Assembly: GCF_014805625.2 (NCBI RefSeq)
Contig: NW_023998431.1
Span: 6,533,567-6,597,566 of the forward strand
DNA from: Glossina fuscipes
Taxonomy: Eukaryota > Arthropoda > Insecta > Diptera > Glossinidae
Direction: 5' to 3'
Length of the DNA: 64,000 bases
Shown in pieces: positions 12,910 through 26,499 of the stretch (the stretch's first letter is position 1; every line of letters begins with the position of its first letter). The notes under the pieces were generated by a model. That model was not told where the DNA came from and searched no databases. It saw only the letters and a list, made by a program, of their open reading frames with translations. A program made the position numbers and the translations under genes.

Positions 12910-13680
12910 TCCAGACAAACTATGGCTGAGGTAACAGGGACGTCATTAATGTTCAGAGCCACTAGAGTTTGCCTTCAAGACGGAGTTGTCTCTCTTCTAA
13001 TGCGGATCTTGGTCATAGATTAGCTGTCGCAGCAACTAAATGATGTTGGACTTAGAATTCTTGGTTATGCAGACGATTTGGCAATAGCCGTGGTGGGCTG
13101 GCATGAACAAACTATAATCTAGCAAATGCGGAAAGCCCTGCGTGTAATGTACAATTTGTATCAACAGAAAGGACAGAGCTTTAGCCTTTAAAACACGATA
13201 ATGTATTCTTAACCTAAATCAGTTAGATGCGGTGAAGTGTATGACAAAGTCATAATTTGGGATCATGGCATGAAATAGCTCAACGCAAAAGCAGTCAAAA
13301 CTCTTTTTGCTTGTACATGCTTATTCGATAATATATGGGCTAAGCCCCATTATCTATACTACCATAGTTTTACCCGTAGTAACCAATGCAACGCTGGCGT
13401 ATGCGGCGTGGGCTCAAGCCATCAGGGTTTGCCCCTTGAATGTTTTGGACATGATACTGGACACGAAACGTTTTTCTGTAGCTATAAAAAGATAGGTTTG
13501 CCTCAGCCTACTGAGATTGCCAAATATTGACAAAGTGGAAACGGGTAAACTGAAGGACTTTATATACCAAGTGTTTGCTAAAGTACCGAATCATTGCACA
13601 CCGAGGCCGATCTTATCCCACCGATTAAGGGTAAACGTACTGGTGCTCTGAAGATTCAAAACAGAAAAATGATGAAACTA
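12910..13680 (+). pseudogene. R1/LOA-type LINE reverse transcriptase remnant
   Basis: Readable in pieces across frames. FRATRVCLQDGVVSLLM near 12950 corresponds to the R-G-C-P-Q-G-G-V-x-S-P-L-L block of LINE polymerases. GLRILGYADDLAIAVVG near 13045-13100 contains the catalytic Y-A-D-D box intact, followed by QMRKALRVMYN. A later frame from 13307 reads AYSIIYGLSPIIYTTIVLPVV and ATLAYAAWAQAI, the connection region after the polymerase (usually W-G-L-S-P then L-T-Y-A-x-x-V-W). In-frame stops and frameshifts make it non-functional. The endonuclease and 5' part are absent. The exact clade is uncertain. Confidence 0.7.
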
Positions 13681-13707
13681 GGCCTATATATATGTAAATA
13701 TAAATAT

Positions 13708-14147
13708 TGTTACGAAAATTTCAAATCCAGTTAATTCCAGCTAAGTAATTTTCCCAAATAATAAATTCCCTAAAGAAGCAAAAACCAAATGCACATTCGC
13801 AGGCGCGTCATGCAGCTGCAGGCCGATAAGAACGATTATCGGGAAAAGCAGATAGGGATTAAATATAAAAACTATAAATTTGGGTATAGTAACATGCTTG
13901 TAAAAATGAATATAAATAAAATATTTTTGGAAGGGAGAGTTAGTCGGGCAGGAACATTTGAGTTGAGAGTACGGCCAAACTTAAATTGTGAATAATCCTA
14001 CATTTATGGAATATAATTGTAAATAAATAATCCCACTGTTAAGAAACGTGATTGCAAATAAAAGAACTTTGAAATGCATTTCTCTTGAACAAAATAGCCA
14101 CGAACCAGTGATACGGACCGTATCTTAGAAAAGCGAATTTCATAACA
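13708..14147. repeat. Solo LTR of an LTR retrotransposon (copy 1)
   Basis: A 440-bp block begins TGTTACGAAAATT and ends AATTTCATAACA. The ends are near-perfect short inverted repeats with the TG...CA termini expected of an LTR. AATAAA-type signals lie in its right half (near 14025 and 14057). A degraded second copy is at 28730-29170 and a 5' piece of a third at 32148-32240, supporting an interspersed family. No gag or pol lies next to it, so it reads as a solo LTR. The flanks are AT-rich, so a target duplication is not certain. Confidence 0.65.
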
Positions 14148-15440
14148 AAATATATATATATTGATTTTTATCTTACTCATTTATTTATATTAGTTATATA
14201 TCAGAAGGTTTTACTACGATTTGTTTACATTTTTATACCCTGCACCTCTCGTAGCACAGTCCACAAATGTTCATCTTATAAATATATGAACAATAGATAT
14301 ATTAACGAAGACGGTTAATAAAAATGTACAAGGTATAAATAAATAATTTCCATAAAAACTTACTTTTAACGTATAACGTATTTAACGTCAAAAGGACAAA
14401 TTTCAATAAAAAAGGGTGTATATCCTCAATGACCCACAAATCAAGTTACATCAAAAAGTAGCAAAGAAAAAAGAACTCAATGAGCGTAAAATGACGAGTC
14501 ACCTATTTCATGGTTAATTGTAAATGTATTATGAAGCCGACTGTGATTATTTCTGTACCAAATATTCAGGCGGTTCTGGCGATTTTGGCGGTTTGGTACC
14601 CACCTCTGTAAAACTATTTCGTGGGATCAAAAGTTATAAACGAAATTTTGGGGAAATTCTCGGTATTTTTTAAAGTTATTTTAACTTTTACTAGATTGTG
14701 GGCTTGCATTTAAATAGATCATATATTTCTAATTGATGAGGAAATGTTTGGGTCAAATTTTAGCTGCTTGTCTTTATTTGTGTGACTGTGGCAATTCACA
14801 AAATTTACTCGTAGATAGATATATACAAAATATCTATGAATCTAATGTTAAGTTTGCGCGGATGTGTGGAATACCCAAAAGGACTTGAGAAGGATTCATA
14901 TCTTATTAAACCGATCAGTTTCGAATCACTTTCTAAACCGGTTTAAGATTTTCTGTCCGCCTATTCGTCAGCCCATCTTGTTTTTTGCCTTTGACTTACC
15001 AGCCGCAATTTTTTAGAAATTTTGATGTAACTTGTGTGTGTGTATGTGTGTGAAAGCTTTTCGTATATAGGTGAAGTCCATCCTAATGTCAGCTCATCTA
15101 GTTAGAAAATGCTAATTCATATCTAATACATAAAAAGAGATAGTTTTTTCTTTTAATTCTTAACAGTTGCTGTGGCTTCCGATACGAAGTGGCGCTTGTG
15201 TTGATGACGAACTCAAGCGCACTGCATAACACACATCTCATGAACAATCGTAGTACGTCATATATATAAATAAATAGAAAAGCGACAGTATACTCTAACT
15301 TATTTACAAATCCACTTGATATATATATACTTGCCTGCACATAAAACTTCCAAAACTTCCATATATATATTATCAATCTACATTGAAATTAGTTGTTTTA
15401 TAAAACGTAAGACCCTGCATTATCTCTGGTTTTAATTGGA
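14148..15440. other. AT-rich non-coding stretch
   Basis: No gene recognised. Around 14870-15050 there is a phrase set ('ttctgtccgcctattcgtc', 'gatcagtttcgaatcac') reminiscent of the dipteran interspersed repeats seen elsewhere in this window, but too degraded to delimit. Confidence 0.5.
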
Positions 15441-15459
15441 TTAAACTGGAAAAATATAT

Positions 15460-15800
15460 AGCCAGAGGTAACGCAGTAAGCTATCAAAAAGTTAAGAAGT
15501 GGTTTGCGAAATTTCGCGCTCGCAATATCAATCCTGAAAACTATGAGAATCCCCACAGTTCCGTCTGCCTGCAGCAAAAGCAATGTAGGCATTGATTTCC
15601 AACTTTGTCTGGGAACATTTTCCGATCGTGGCCTTGTTTCCTTCCGCTGCTTGTGAGCATTAGTAGAGACGAATGCAGTCATATCTAGCTGATCAGCAGC
15701 TCTGCAAAATTGTATATGTGCGAAAAGGGATCGATGACTGTGTTCACCGCGGAACCACAAATTTCTACGCGTAAGCGCATCCCCAAAGTACTCGAAACGT
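15460..15800 (+). pseudogene. Possible mariner-like transposase fragment
   Basis: One frame near 15475-15560 reads KVKKWFAKFRARNINPENYE. It resembles the second helix-turn-helix of mariner transposases, where W-F-x-K-F-R followed by an acidic N-x-E-N/D segment is typical. About 100 bases on, another frame reads ALVETNAVIS, like the following A-L-V-E-x-N-P segment. No catalytic D,D34D region is identifiable and several frameshifts are required. Alternative: a fortuitous match in a 135-codon open frame that is longer on the opposite strand. Confidence 0.45.
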
Positions 15801-15809
15801 ACCAATACA

Positions 15810-17630
15810 CAGTTACTAATAATAATGGCGAATATTTGGATTATTAAGCTTCGTAATAAGTATATGTTAAATAAAGTTGAGTTTTATCATAAATAGAATT
15901 TGTTTGCACATTTGTTTTATGGGTATGCATAAATATATTTTACATATACGTACATATGCATGTTTAATATGCAGCCAAGTATGTGTATGTATGTAAAAAA
16001 TTTATCATATCATATTCATCTAAGTATTTGCTTAAACTTGTTTATGATCTCATTCTCCTGTTACTTCTTCAAGCATATATATAAATATAGTGTATAGAAT
16101 ATATATAAACATAGTATACTTAAACATATTCGCATTCCACTTTTATAAATGCTATTAGCTTCCTTCTTTCACACATATACATATCCTCAAGCACCTTTGC
16201 TTGTATAACAGATTCAAGGGGTATGTGTTTGAGTCTGTATGAGTACGCGTTTAATGTTTAATAACCAACAGGTTTCCTTGAACTGTTTAAATGTGTCAAT
16301 GTAAGTTTATACATTCGGCTTTTGCATGTTAATATATATACCCTTGTACGTGTGTTCAATCAGGTCTGAGCTTTTATTTATTTATTTTTCAAGTTTTTGG
16401 ACTACAGTTTTCTACTTCTGTTACTAAAAATAACTTCGACTTATAAATAGATTTGCTCCTATATGCCAACGCGTACGTTTTGCAGTTTCAAATTATATAG
16501 ATTTGTGTATATTTGCATAGCTTGTGTTGCCAGCATGACGCTCTTCTATAGAATAGATAAAAGCCTTGTAAAGATAGATAAATAATTTCAAAGAAATTTT
16601 CTACAAAATTTCCCCTATAATGCGTTAGAAATGTAAATGCAAATCAAAATAAATATAAATTGCCGCTAAATTAGATAAGTTAAAAAATGTTACCATAGAA
16701 ATAGAACCGATGTGATCGGTAAAGTTTTTTGCTTCAGGTTACCATTTGTTTCCCTCGAGAGCACACTTCCTTAAAGGAAGCAAGAATCTCTGACGGATTT
16801 GTGATGAACGAAGCAAACTTATATTGATATGATATTAAACTTGCGCCGATTCTCTTGAGATCTGTAACGTTTATTGAGACGTTTTTAAAATAAACGAAAA
16901 AATTTTATGAAACTTGTGAGCAACGACTTAGTTTCGTTTAATTAGTAAAACAAATCAAATAAAAGTTCCCCGGGCCGAGTTTTTTATTATATTCACTACT
17001 ACTTACCATCTACATCGCCCAACGGTATGAAGATCAATTTACTTTCTGTACGTGCTGCATGAAAGGTGTTCGCAAGTTTGAAAAAAAAACTAAATTATGT
17101 ATATTTACGCCCTACAGAGTTGGAGTTTATTAACGTTATGCGGACGTATGCGTCACTTAGAAGGATGTGAAATAAATTCAGCCATCATTGATGATACTAC
17201 TTCGCTTAAGATCCTTTTGGAAGTGACCCTTTGAACCGATTTGAGCATGAATACCTGCCTGACGTGTATCCGCGCATATGCGTCCGCAATTTTCGAGATA
17301 TTTTGAATTGGCTTGGATTTAATCACTTTTGTGAGCACTCCACATAGGAAAAACTATTTTGAAAAAGCGTTATATGAAAAAATTGTACCATTTATAATAT
17401 TTCTCAACAAAAATCGGTGGAAAATAGTATTTTGGTATGCTAAATGTAAGTGGGTATTTCGACGGAATAGAACCATGCTTTCAACCCTCCCTGAACCGTG
17501 TACCACGTTTTTACAAAAAATAAGTCTTTTTAATGGCAACAACATCTAATTTGTAAGATTTGTAGGTGGAAATAGATAAAATAATTATAATGGGCCACAA
17601 CCCTTCTTTATACACTATAATACTGGCAGC
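15810..17630. other. Non-coding stretch
   Basis: AT-rich with scattered 'atatat' runs. Small open frames at 17153-17338 (minus) and 17313-17549 (plus) overlap antisense frames and match no family I recognise. Confidence 0.5.
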
Positions 17631-17659
17631 TCTGTTGCAATTGAAGTCAAGTTTTGTTC

Positions 17660-18690
17660 GTTGCGATAAAATTTCATTGGTATGTGCTAGAAATGTAACT
17701 ATGTTGTCCGTAATGGCAATAAATTGTCCTCTCTGTGACTGAACACTTCACCTTGACTGTGCTGGTGTCTCGGAGCAGCAATTTTCTTTTCACACTAAAA
17801 ACAGGATTTCCAAGTACACGCTTGCTAACTGCGATAAGACGTTGCATGGAGGTGACGTATTCTTACAAATTAAAAATGGTTTCACGCAGATAGAAGCTCA
17901 GCTTAATTCAAGTTTGGAAAACATTCTGATGAATCTAGAGGACAAGATATGTAATTTTGCCTTAGAACAGCCTAATCGTGGGCTTGAGGAAATTAGTGAT
18001 TTGCCAGCCGAGCTTTTGTAGCACAGCAGGGAAGTTAGTGCGGATATTGTTTGGGTTCGGAACGAGACGTGTGTTGTTTGATGTTATAGTGAATAGCTCT
18101 TCAGCTGGCATTAAAAGCTCGCTAGAGCTTGTATTGAAAATTGCTGAGCGGTGCAACATGAAGGCGACATATGCGGATTTACAGCACTGCTGCTTTTAAG
18201 TGCGCGGTGCGGTTATGGCGGGGTATGCCAAAGACCCTCCTATTAAATTACGTGACGCGTTAAGGGGCATTATTCATTCACGTATCTATTTGTGTCCTAT
18301 AAACTAGCAACGATTCCAGTTGTATGATACCGTCATCACAATGCAGATGCAACAATGTATGAAGTTGCTCAACAGTTTTCCTGACGCGGCCGGAGCCGCT
18401 TCTTCAAATTCGTTTAAAATCCCGATATAAAGATTTGTGACGCAGTAACAGTGACGCAGTGACTTAGTCGGTTAATGGGGTCATAGAAAACTTATTTATT
18501 GAAATAGAGGTATTAGGAGGCGGTGTTAGCGTTGTTTACTTGCCGGATGGCGTTGTCTGTCCCCTTGAATACGCATTCAATGACATTTTAATCAAATTCG
18601 CTAGTGTTGCTGCCATGGTTGACTTCATTTGCAATTTATTTAATTCTGCGAAATCCGCCTTGATGTTTAATTTCTCGCCTAAATATGTCG
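17660..18690 (+). pseudogene. LINE ORF1 remnant with PHD-like finger
   Basis: Near 17720-17770 a frame reads NCPLCD, a stop, then TLHLDCAGVSEQQF. The pattern C-x2-C, then H-x2-C-A-G-V-S, is the half of a PHD-type zinc finger found in ORF1 of several CR1-like LINEs. It continues KYTLANCDKTLHGG and the coiled-coil-like QIEAQLNSSLENILMNLEDK. The rest is fragmented up to about 18690. The element continues into the polymerase below. The apurinic endonuclease expected between ORF1 and the polymerase is not visible and is probably deleted. Confidence 0.6.
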
Positions 18691-18899
18691 GTTGAACATA
18701 ATTTCCCCCCTACCGTTCATGATGTAAGGTTCTTGATTATTTTTAAGTAGCTAATATGGAGTCTTCAGCTCCTCTGCAGTTCGAGTTGGCAGATATCCCT
18801 CACTTCATTTAAGTAAAATGGACACATGTTCTCCGCAATTTTACGATTATAACAGACTGAATAGTCGGGTACTGAGATTCAGAGTTGCCGCATATGACT

Positions 18900-21000
18900 T
18901 CAATAGTATATACAATACTTCGAATGTGGACTCAGATCAATATTTTGAATGGCAATTTGGAAATAATTCACGAAATTACACTCAAAGTTAGATGCGACGC
19001 GGTTGTCAACTGTGAATCTTGCTTTAATTGTAGAGAAATTAAATTTAAATTTCGTCTTTCTCTGCGTAATTCAGCTGACAAGGCGTAGTTACGTGGCAAG
19101 AATGGTGATAATTTGAAGATCTGTAGCGTACAAAGGAATAAAGCCAAATATGTTATTAGAAACTGCAGGCGATATGCACATTTCCTAACTTTCAGAGGTT
19201 CAGACGACAAAACAGCTGCGGCACAAATTACGCCAATTTAGGTTCAAGGGTGCTGAAGATTTAAGTGTAGCTGTTGCTGCGGTGGATGCTATCAACAATC
19301 ATTTCCTCAACAATCACGGAAACACTGCTAAATACTAACCAGACTTAAATGACTCTTACGGACTGTTCTCTTTCGCGAGATAAACATGCTAGAACTTTTA
19401 GCAGCACTTCACAAATTCAAGTCTAATGCGACAGAAGTGAATAGTTTCTCTCCTAGATTCTTGAAATTAACTTGTTCCTGGATTGATGCTTGTATATTGT
19501 ATAGTATTAACCATATTCTTACTAAATGTATGTTTTTCTCGGCCTGGAAAGGTGCTCGTGTTGTTCCTTTCAGGAAAAGTGGGAAGCCACTTGCTTCCTC
19601 GAATCTCAGGCCGATTTCAAACTTGACCATTTTCTCGAAGTCCTTTCAACACATAATTAAGGAACAGATTATTAACCATCTTGACAATAACTCCCTACTC
19701 TCTGAGTCTCAGCATGATTTTAGAAAAGGTTGTAGCACTACCTTTTTGTTATTGACTATTACGGACTCAATGCGACGTACAGTAAGTGATGAGCATATCC
19801 CGATGTTATTGTCACTGGATCTAACTAAGGTCTTTGGTAGGGTGTCGCATTTACTTTTCATTCATGACCTCGTGCCGAACTTTGACTTTTCGAAGTTAGT
19901 TGCTGCTCTGCTAGAATCCTACCACTTGGGTCGTTTACAATGTGTACCTGTAGATGCTATCAACTCAGAGCCGTTAAAGGCGCGCAGCGGGGTGCTTCAG
20001 GGCTCGATCATTGGCCCTTTGCTCTCCACCCTGTATATGAGTGATTTTTTTAATATGTTTAACGTACCTTCGTGTAAAGCTTGAGCATTCGCTGATGATT
20101 TGCAGATTTCATTTGTGGGGAGTGTCGGCAATTTGGAAGGATATCAAGTTAACATTGACTAGCATTTGCACTGCATATTCCGTTGTTGTGGCTGCGAATG
20201 AACTTGAAGTGAATTAGTCTCAAGCCTTTGCGATAATGGCGCGGTAGGTGCGGCCAAAACTAAACTTATAAGTAGCGTGAAGTGCCTGGCGGTGATTATC
20301 AATGATAACTGCTGCTTTGATGTGCACATAAATTCACTGTGCTCTCGGGGCAACGAACTACTTAGAAAATTTTATTCTTTGAATGTCTATATGCCCATTC
20401 AAATCAAAATTACCGCGGTCAAAGTTTTAATTGTGTAGCTTATCATTTATGCCCCAGAAGTTTATAGTTTATAGAGGAAATTAAGACTATTGCGTAATCG
20501 TATAGTTATATATGTGTTCTTCTCGAGGCGGTATCACCATATCCGCAGCTGATGTTCTACGTTTTTTAGATTGTTCTTTTGTTAATTTTATTAAAGTCGG
20601 ACTACTTCTTACCCTCTACAACATTATTCTACGGCAGGAGCTGTATCTGCTGTTTAATCTTTTTCCTTTTAGTAGGTCCGTTCGCAATAATCTTCTGTGA
20701 ATTCCTCCGGTTATGGGCGCTTTAGCCAAATCTTTTCAGGTAAGAGTTATAAGATCTTATAACGCCCGTCCTAAGGAAAGAATTTGGATGCTCTTTTCTC
20801 ACTTACAAACGTCCACCACTTATAAATGGATTATCTTGTTATCTATTATCGGGATAAAGGTGTTCTGTGGTATATATTAGTTCATTTCACACCAATTTAG
20901 TTACCTTCTTGGTTCCTATTTCTTTTTTATTCTCGTTCTTTTTACTTGTAATTTTCTTTTCTTCTCGTTTAGATTGCATTATACTATAAATAAGTAAAAT
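18900..21000 (+). pseudogene. LINE ORF2: reverse transcriptase of the PHD-ORF1 (CR1-like) element
   Basis: Pieces of the pre-polymerase linker come first (NKAKYVIRNCRRYAHF near 19140). A 232-codon open frame (19386-20084) then holds most of the polymerase: NLRPISNLTIFSKSF, LLSESQHDFRKGCSTT, LLSLDLTKVFGRVSH (motif A, D-x-T/S-K-A-F with A to V), RSGVLQGSIIGPLLSTLYMSD (usual V-P-Q-G-S-I-L-G-P), then a stop followed by AFADDLQISFVG near 20085-20120 with the catalytic A-D-D intact. Downstream to about 20830 fragments of the C-terminal region persist (LLRKFYSLNVY, VNFIK, LFNLFPFSRSVRNN, RVIRSYNARPKE). The 3' end is T-rich and then 'ataaataagtaaaataaat' near 20990-21005. At least four disabling changes are seen, so it is inactive. 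The CR1-like assignment rests on the ORF1 type and motif wording. Confidence 0.75.
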
Positions 21001-21339
21001 AAATCAAATACCCTACATCGCTTCGTTTAATACTGTTGTTCATATACCAGTTTTTCGAACTAATGCGTAATGGATAGGAAAAGTAGTCCGATCCGAGCCA
21101 CGTCGGTGTCCCAAATTTCATCTAAATATCCCAAAAATTGCGGCCTCATATGCTTGTGTTTCATCTTCTGTTTCGTTTGTTATAACCTAGTACCCTTAGC
21201 TTAAGTTATTTGTTTCTTCAAGTAAACTTTGCATTGAAAATGTTAAAGAACGCACATCTGCTGACAGAATGCATTCAATGCGATGCTATCAGCCTACTGG
21301 AAATAAAGTGTAGAATTATATTAAGTGCCTTCAAAATTA

Positions 21340-21600
21340 CGACTTTCTCAAAATAAGCCATTATATCGAAAGTGGTCGCAGAATTCAATTCGTTTTCGAC
21401 GGGATTCGTCCTTGGACCAAAATATGTTGCAGCAAATTTCGTTAAAATATCTGAAAAATTATAGACAACTGGACGGGCGTATAGGCAAGCTTAAATCGGC
21501 TCAAGAAGTAATTCTGCATCGTTCGGTAAAATAAAGAGTGATTCTATCTGAACTGCTTCTGGATAGGAAACATACAAGTAAGTATTGTAGGGTATAAAAT
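21340..21600 (-). repeat. Interspersed dipteran repeat (family B), copy 1
   Basis: Read on the minus strand, this matches the plus-strand block at 41865-41960 over roughly 90 bases. Both have TTGG(T/C)CCAAGGACGAA, then a CGACCACT phrase, then TATAA(T/C)GGC and TTATT(T/C)TGA(G/A)AAAGT. The start at 21590 reads TATACCCTACAATA. Non-coding; possibly related to the DINE-like elements. Identified only by comparison inside this window. Confidence 0.6.
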
Positions 21601-23089
21601 TATTTGGAATTTTTACTTCCCTCTCTCCTTAGCTGTAAACAATAAATAGCTATTATGGGCCAATCTTTCTGTGGAGCACTAAAGTATTTACAGGCTTCAA
21701 CCTTAAGTTTTACCATTCTATTGTAATTTTCCACTTATCCATATCTATTTAGCTCTTCGTACCTAGCTCGGGCTAGTATTTGCTCTAAGCCGAAGGACAG
21801 CCGCACTTATTTTTGAGCCTGTGTGATCTGTGACCAGTTAATGAACGCAAAAGATTTTACTTTAATATATAAAAAATATATAAAAATAACACATAGGTCC
21901 CATTCACAATTTCCCAAGTTTCCAAGTTACCCCACAAGATGTTTCAACTTCAAACTTTATCAATATTGTAAATACAATGGTTGGACGATTTATTCGCGGG
22001 CCCTTGACCAGCATAATGAAACTTTAAAGAAATTGTTTCCGTATAGGGAACATGGAAGATTCCCGCATAAGAGTACTCTAATATGATAGTGGGTTGCAAT
22101 GGATGTTATAAAGGAAGTTTTGGAATCAGTCATGTTTTTCCTTCTGTTCCAATTAATCTTTTCGAATTACTTTTTATATCTATATATTAATTGTAGTTAA
22201 TTTAAACACCAGATGCAAACTCCAAATGTACGCTATATTTTCAGACAAAAAATGAAATTGATAAAAAACATAATGTCGCCAGAAAACTTTACTTTGATAC
22301 GAGTGTATCGAGTTAGAATTAAAAATTTTTATATCTGCATATTTCAAGAATTGCAAAAATTCACAGAAGTACGACTATTCGATCATCATAAGAACAATGA
22401 AGGCTGATTTATATGCAAACAGCAACTGTGAAGTGGATTGGCGACCTTGAACACTATCGCGCAGGGCCAAATAACGCTCCAAATAATTATTCATTGAGAA
22501 AAGTAGAATAGGTTGAGAGCAATTGTCCAGACCCGACGCAGCCAGAATTGTTCAAATTTTCGAAAAAAGTTATTGATGAATGGTTGTAAAATTCAATCGT
22601 GGTAGCCAAGTGCGTAGAAATTTTGACCATTTTTTTTCAAGATTTAAACATAAATAGCGACACAAAAAAAATGTCATTCACGGCAATATGTCTTGTTATT
22701 GAAACGAGATTAAACAATAAAGACCGCTAAACATCATTTCTAAATTTAGAAATTCAATGACTTTTATATAAAACCAAAACACAGCACATAAACACTCACA
22801 ACACCATTCATTCATTCATTCATAATTATTTGAAAAACAAGGAAGTGACGTCTATTTAGACCTTATCAATGCATTTCCTACAACAAAAGCAACATCAGCT
22901 TAACGTAGCGACGACGACAGCAACAATATTCCATTAATGTTCCATTATAAAGTTTTTGTACGTATACACACGCGCATATTTATATATAATAAATACGTTA
23001 TATAACAAAATAAATATATAACAATAACTTAATCATTTCGTACTGTTTGACATTATCGAAGTAATTTTCTAAAAGCAAAAAGGTTAATC
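21601..23089. other. AT-rich non-coding stretch
   Basis: No gene family recognised. Open frames at 21823-22086 and 22213-22407 (plus) are short, basic and AT-driven. Confidence 0.5.
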
Positions 23090-23213
23090 AATATATATAT
23101 ATCTATATATATATATCTTTATATATAACTATATATAACATATATGCATATATATAATTTGTATGTATAATATATAACTATATATAACTATATATATATA
23201 TATATATATATAT
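23090..23213. repeat. Long imperfect (TA)n region
   Basis: About 120 bases almost entirely of alternating AT with rare ct, aac, gc interruptions, ending in an uninterrupted run at 23189-23213. Confidence 0.9.
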
Positions 23214-26200
23214 GTGCAATCATCAGTACTGTAATAACAACAATATGAATGAAAATAACAACAACTGCAACAATAAAAATCAGTTCAAACGAAATCGAAG
23301 CTTTTCCTGTGATAACATATTCTCTTCCTTTACTCATTTCTCCATATGAATATTGAAAAGTTGAACGAACTCGAGGCAATGTAGAGTTTTATTGAGTTTA
23401 AAAAGCTGCAATTGATGACGTACGTACATGCCTTCAATAGTGAATAAGGGACAACATAAAGCTTTTTGTCTCCTTGTCGTAGAAAAAGTGGCGTGACGAA
23501 GGGGATGCTATACTTGACATTTTAAGCTTTAAACTTACAGGTTTAGTTTCTTTTTTCTTCGACGGTCATGAATCGTATAAAATACCATCATCGCCACGAC
23601 CATTACCGCTACTAACACCGTCACCGCCCGTCTTACTACTACCGCAATTTAGGATAAGACTCATTTATCTCATTTGCATGTAGAAAGAGAAATTTTATAT
23701 ACAAATCATCTGAGTGTGAGTGTGAAAGTGAATATATATATATTATAATATATAAACGTGTATGTATTTATGTCTACTTTAGAAAATGTTAATGTAGTCG
23801 TCATTGATGTCATTGATGAAGAAACTTTGGGTTTGGTGTTTCATATTTACATAGTTTTGGTGGTGTTTGCGCGTTTGTTGTTGTTCTCATTATTTTTGTT
23901 CCTGCTGCCGTTGCTTCCGTTTTTATTGTGGCAACAAACCGAAAATACTACTAACACAGTGACCTACTGACGATGGTAACGATGGCTAACACGAATGCTC
24001 AGGTTATTGCTGTTGTTGTTATTTTGTTGTTGTGATTGCTTATATTATAATAATAATGATGTTGCTGATATATACCATATTGTTGCCGAAATAAGCGAGT
24101 TGCGAAAGCAATGACGTCACCATTGGCATTCATTCACAGTTTTACAAATATACTGTTTGCTGCTGGTGTCTCCGTAGGAAAGACGTAAGATTCAAAACCT
24201 GATGGCTTGCTTGGCTGTCAGCCTGTATTATGTGTTTTATTATATATTGTTTGTGTGCTTGCTTGGCGCAAAATTACATTCGAGACATCAATGAAATTTT
24301 AAGTGTATAACAAGAGGTAAAGGATTTTCGAGGACAATCAACATACGCACGTATATACGTGAGTGAGAGTGCAAACGCAAATGCATATGTATGTGTCTCA
24401 TATATGATTTAGTACACGCACGCAATCCGCAATCATCACAAATAGACATTTTCATTGAGCATTTTTGCATCACCAATGGTGACGAAGATACACGGGGAGT
24501 GAAGTATAGCAAACGGCCCGCTCCAGCCGTAGCTCTATATTAAAGAATTGCTCACTGTTTTTCTTACTGTTGCTGTTATCGTACTAAAAGTTGCAAACGT
24601 CATCGTCATAATTGTCATTATCGTCATAGTCATGATTAACATTATAGTCGTTGTTGTTGATTGTTGTAAGGAGGACATTCCATTCGCAAGCGGTAACCTT
24701 TACATGGTTAGCGTTGCCTGTTTGCATTTTGTGAATGGCAATCGTTGAACGCTGTGCATACAGTTGAAGCTTACATATGAAGCATTCATCTCATCTAGAA
24801 TTAGTTGAAATTTCGTTTTCAAGCCAACAAGTCGCGCCGCAGGACAAAAAACGATCCATTTAAACTTCCTTTTAAAATAAACGGAGATATAATATTAACA
24901 TAAAAAAAGATTAAAACAATATTAAAAAGAATTATCAAAAGTTTTTAATAAAAATTGTTTAAGCAACGCGGAAAATAATAAGAAACTAATAATAATAAAC
25001 AAATTGACGTACTACTTAATGCTCATTTATAAGTAGCATACTTTTCGGCTTATAACAAATGTACATGTATCTTGCATTGTTTCACTAAAAACATAATTGA
25101 GAAAATTAAATAAATTTTACAATAACAAAGCTTATGAAATATTTGTATAATAAACAATATAGTATAAGATTTTATTTCCTATCTGACCTTGAAAAACTTT
25201 TAAAATTTTGTATCAATTTTTTAAAAGAAGAATTCCAAAGTAACACATGTAATGTTTCCTTTTGTTCGTCAAGGTCGTCGGTTTGAAACTTTAACGAATA
25301 TTGTGACAAAATATGAATCGTTAATGTCAATCAGCACATGCAAGCCGCAGAAATATTTCACCAAACAGTAATGGACTTGGAAAGACGTAACAGCATGCTC
25401 CAGAAATTATAGGAAATGTATAGGCTATATTAGTAACGTCTTTATTTCCTATTACTTAATTAATTAACGTTGCATCGTAGTATGATGGTAAGTTAGTCTA
25501 TTGTTTTTACTAAGGCGTGCACGTACACATGCCGATTTACTTTGTTTCTTGGACGTGCCCAATATTTGAAGTTGAAAATTTATTAATCAAACACTACTAG
25601 GAATTTAGACAAGATTGATGACATTGAGACTTCTGCCTTGGGGGGAACTGATTTCCAGCATCTCCATAATTCTATTTCTTACCTTCTTCAAGATGGGTTA
25701 GTAGAATTTGCTTAATAATTTAATTATTAAGCTTAATAATGTAGCGGCCCAATGTCCAAGTGCATATATCCAAATATGAATTGAATAAAACATACAAACA
25801 CATTTAATTCCGTTAAATGGTAAATACGTTCGGTACAAGAACTGTAGAAAGTAAACCGTTCAAACGCATACACCAAATAGTAAGACGTGAAGGCATTTCA
25901 CCTATATTTTTTGGCCAGCAAAACCTTCTATACATTTGTATAACATTTTATATACATATATATATATAAATGATCTTAAGATTGAAATCAAAAAAAAATT
26001 CCAATTCAATGTCAAGTTAAATTTGTCTAAAAACAGATATTAACGGTCAGTAGTGTCGCCAGGCGAGCTTATAAATCAAATATTGTAATAATATATAAAA
26101 ATAGTAAAAAGCCTGCATTTTCGTATATTGAAATATTTAAGAATCAATCGATTTAAGCATAATTGACAATCGTTAACCGATCTAAATTGTGTTCTTAAAA

Positions 26201-26490
26201 GAATAAATAAAATTATTTAAAAGGAAAATTGCAAAAACATATGCTCTCATAACAGTTAGACTGTACACTGTTTTTACTTTAACAAGTAAGGCAATTATGT
26301 TCGGTCATGACTGAATATTTTATACCCGTCACCGACTAAAAAAAAAGGAAAAGAACTAAATTTTCATTCTCTATAACACTGAGTTGGCGCGAGTGATATT
26401 TTTTTTATTTTCATAATAAGTGAAAATTTATATGGTGTATGCGTTGTATTTTATATAGCACGGAAATAAATAAATATGTACGTTGTAGAC
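23214..26490. other. Non-coding stretch with imperfect trinucleotide repeats
   Basis: Short imperfect triplet arrays occur at 23905-24070 (gtt/ttg) and 24590-24665 (cgtcat/gtc). They create hydrophobic or valine/isoleucine-rich open frames that are not credible proteins. No gene family recognised. Confidence 0.55.
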
Positions 26491-26499
26491 GTCTCCTTT

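Noticed and set aside
24548..24748. Val/Ile-rich, membrane-like 66-residue frame
   Set aside because: Encoded by imperfect cgtcat/gtc repeats. Hydrophobicity is an artefact of the triplet array.
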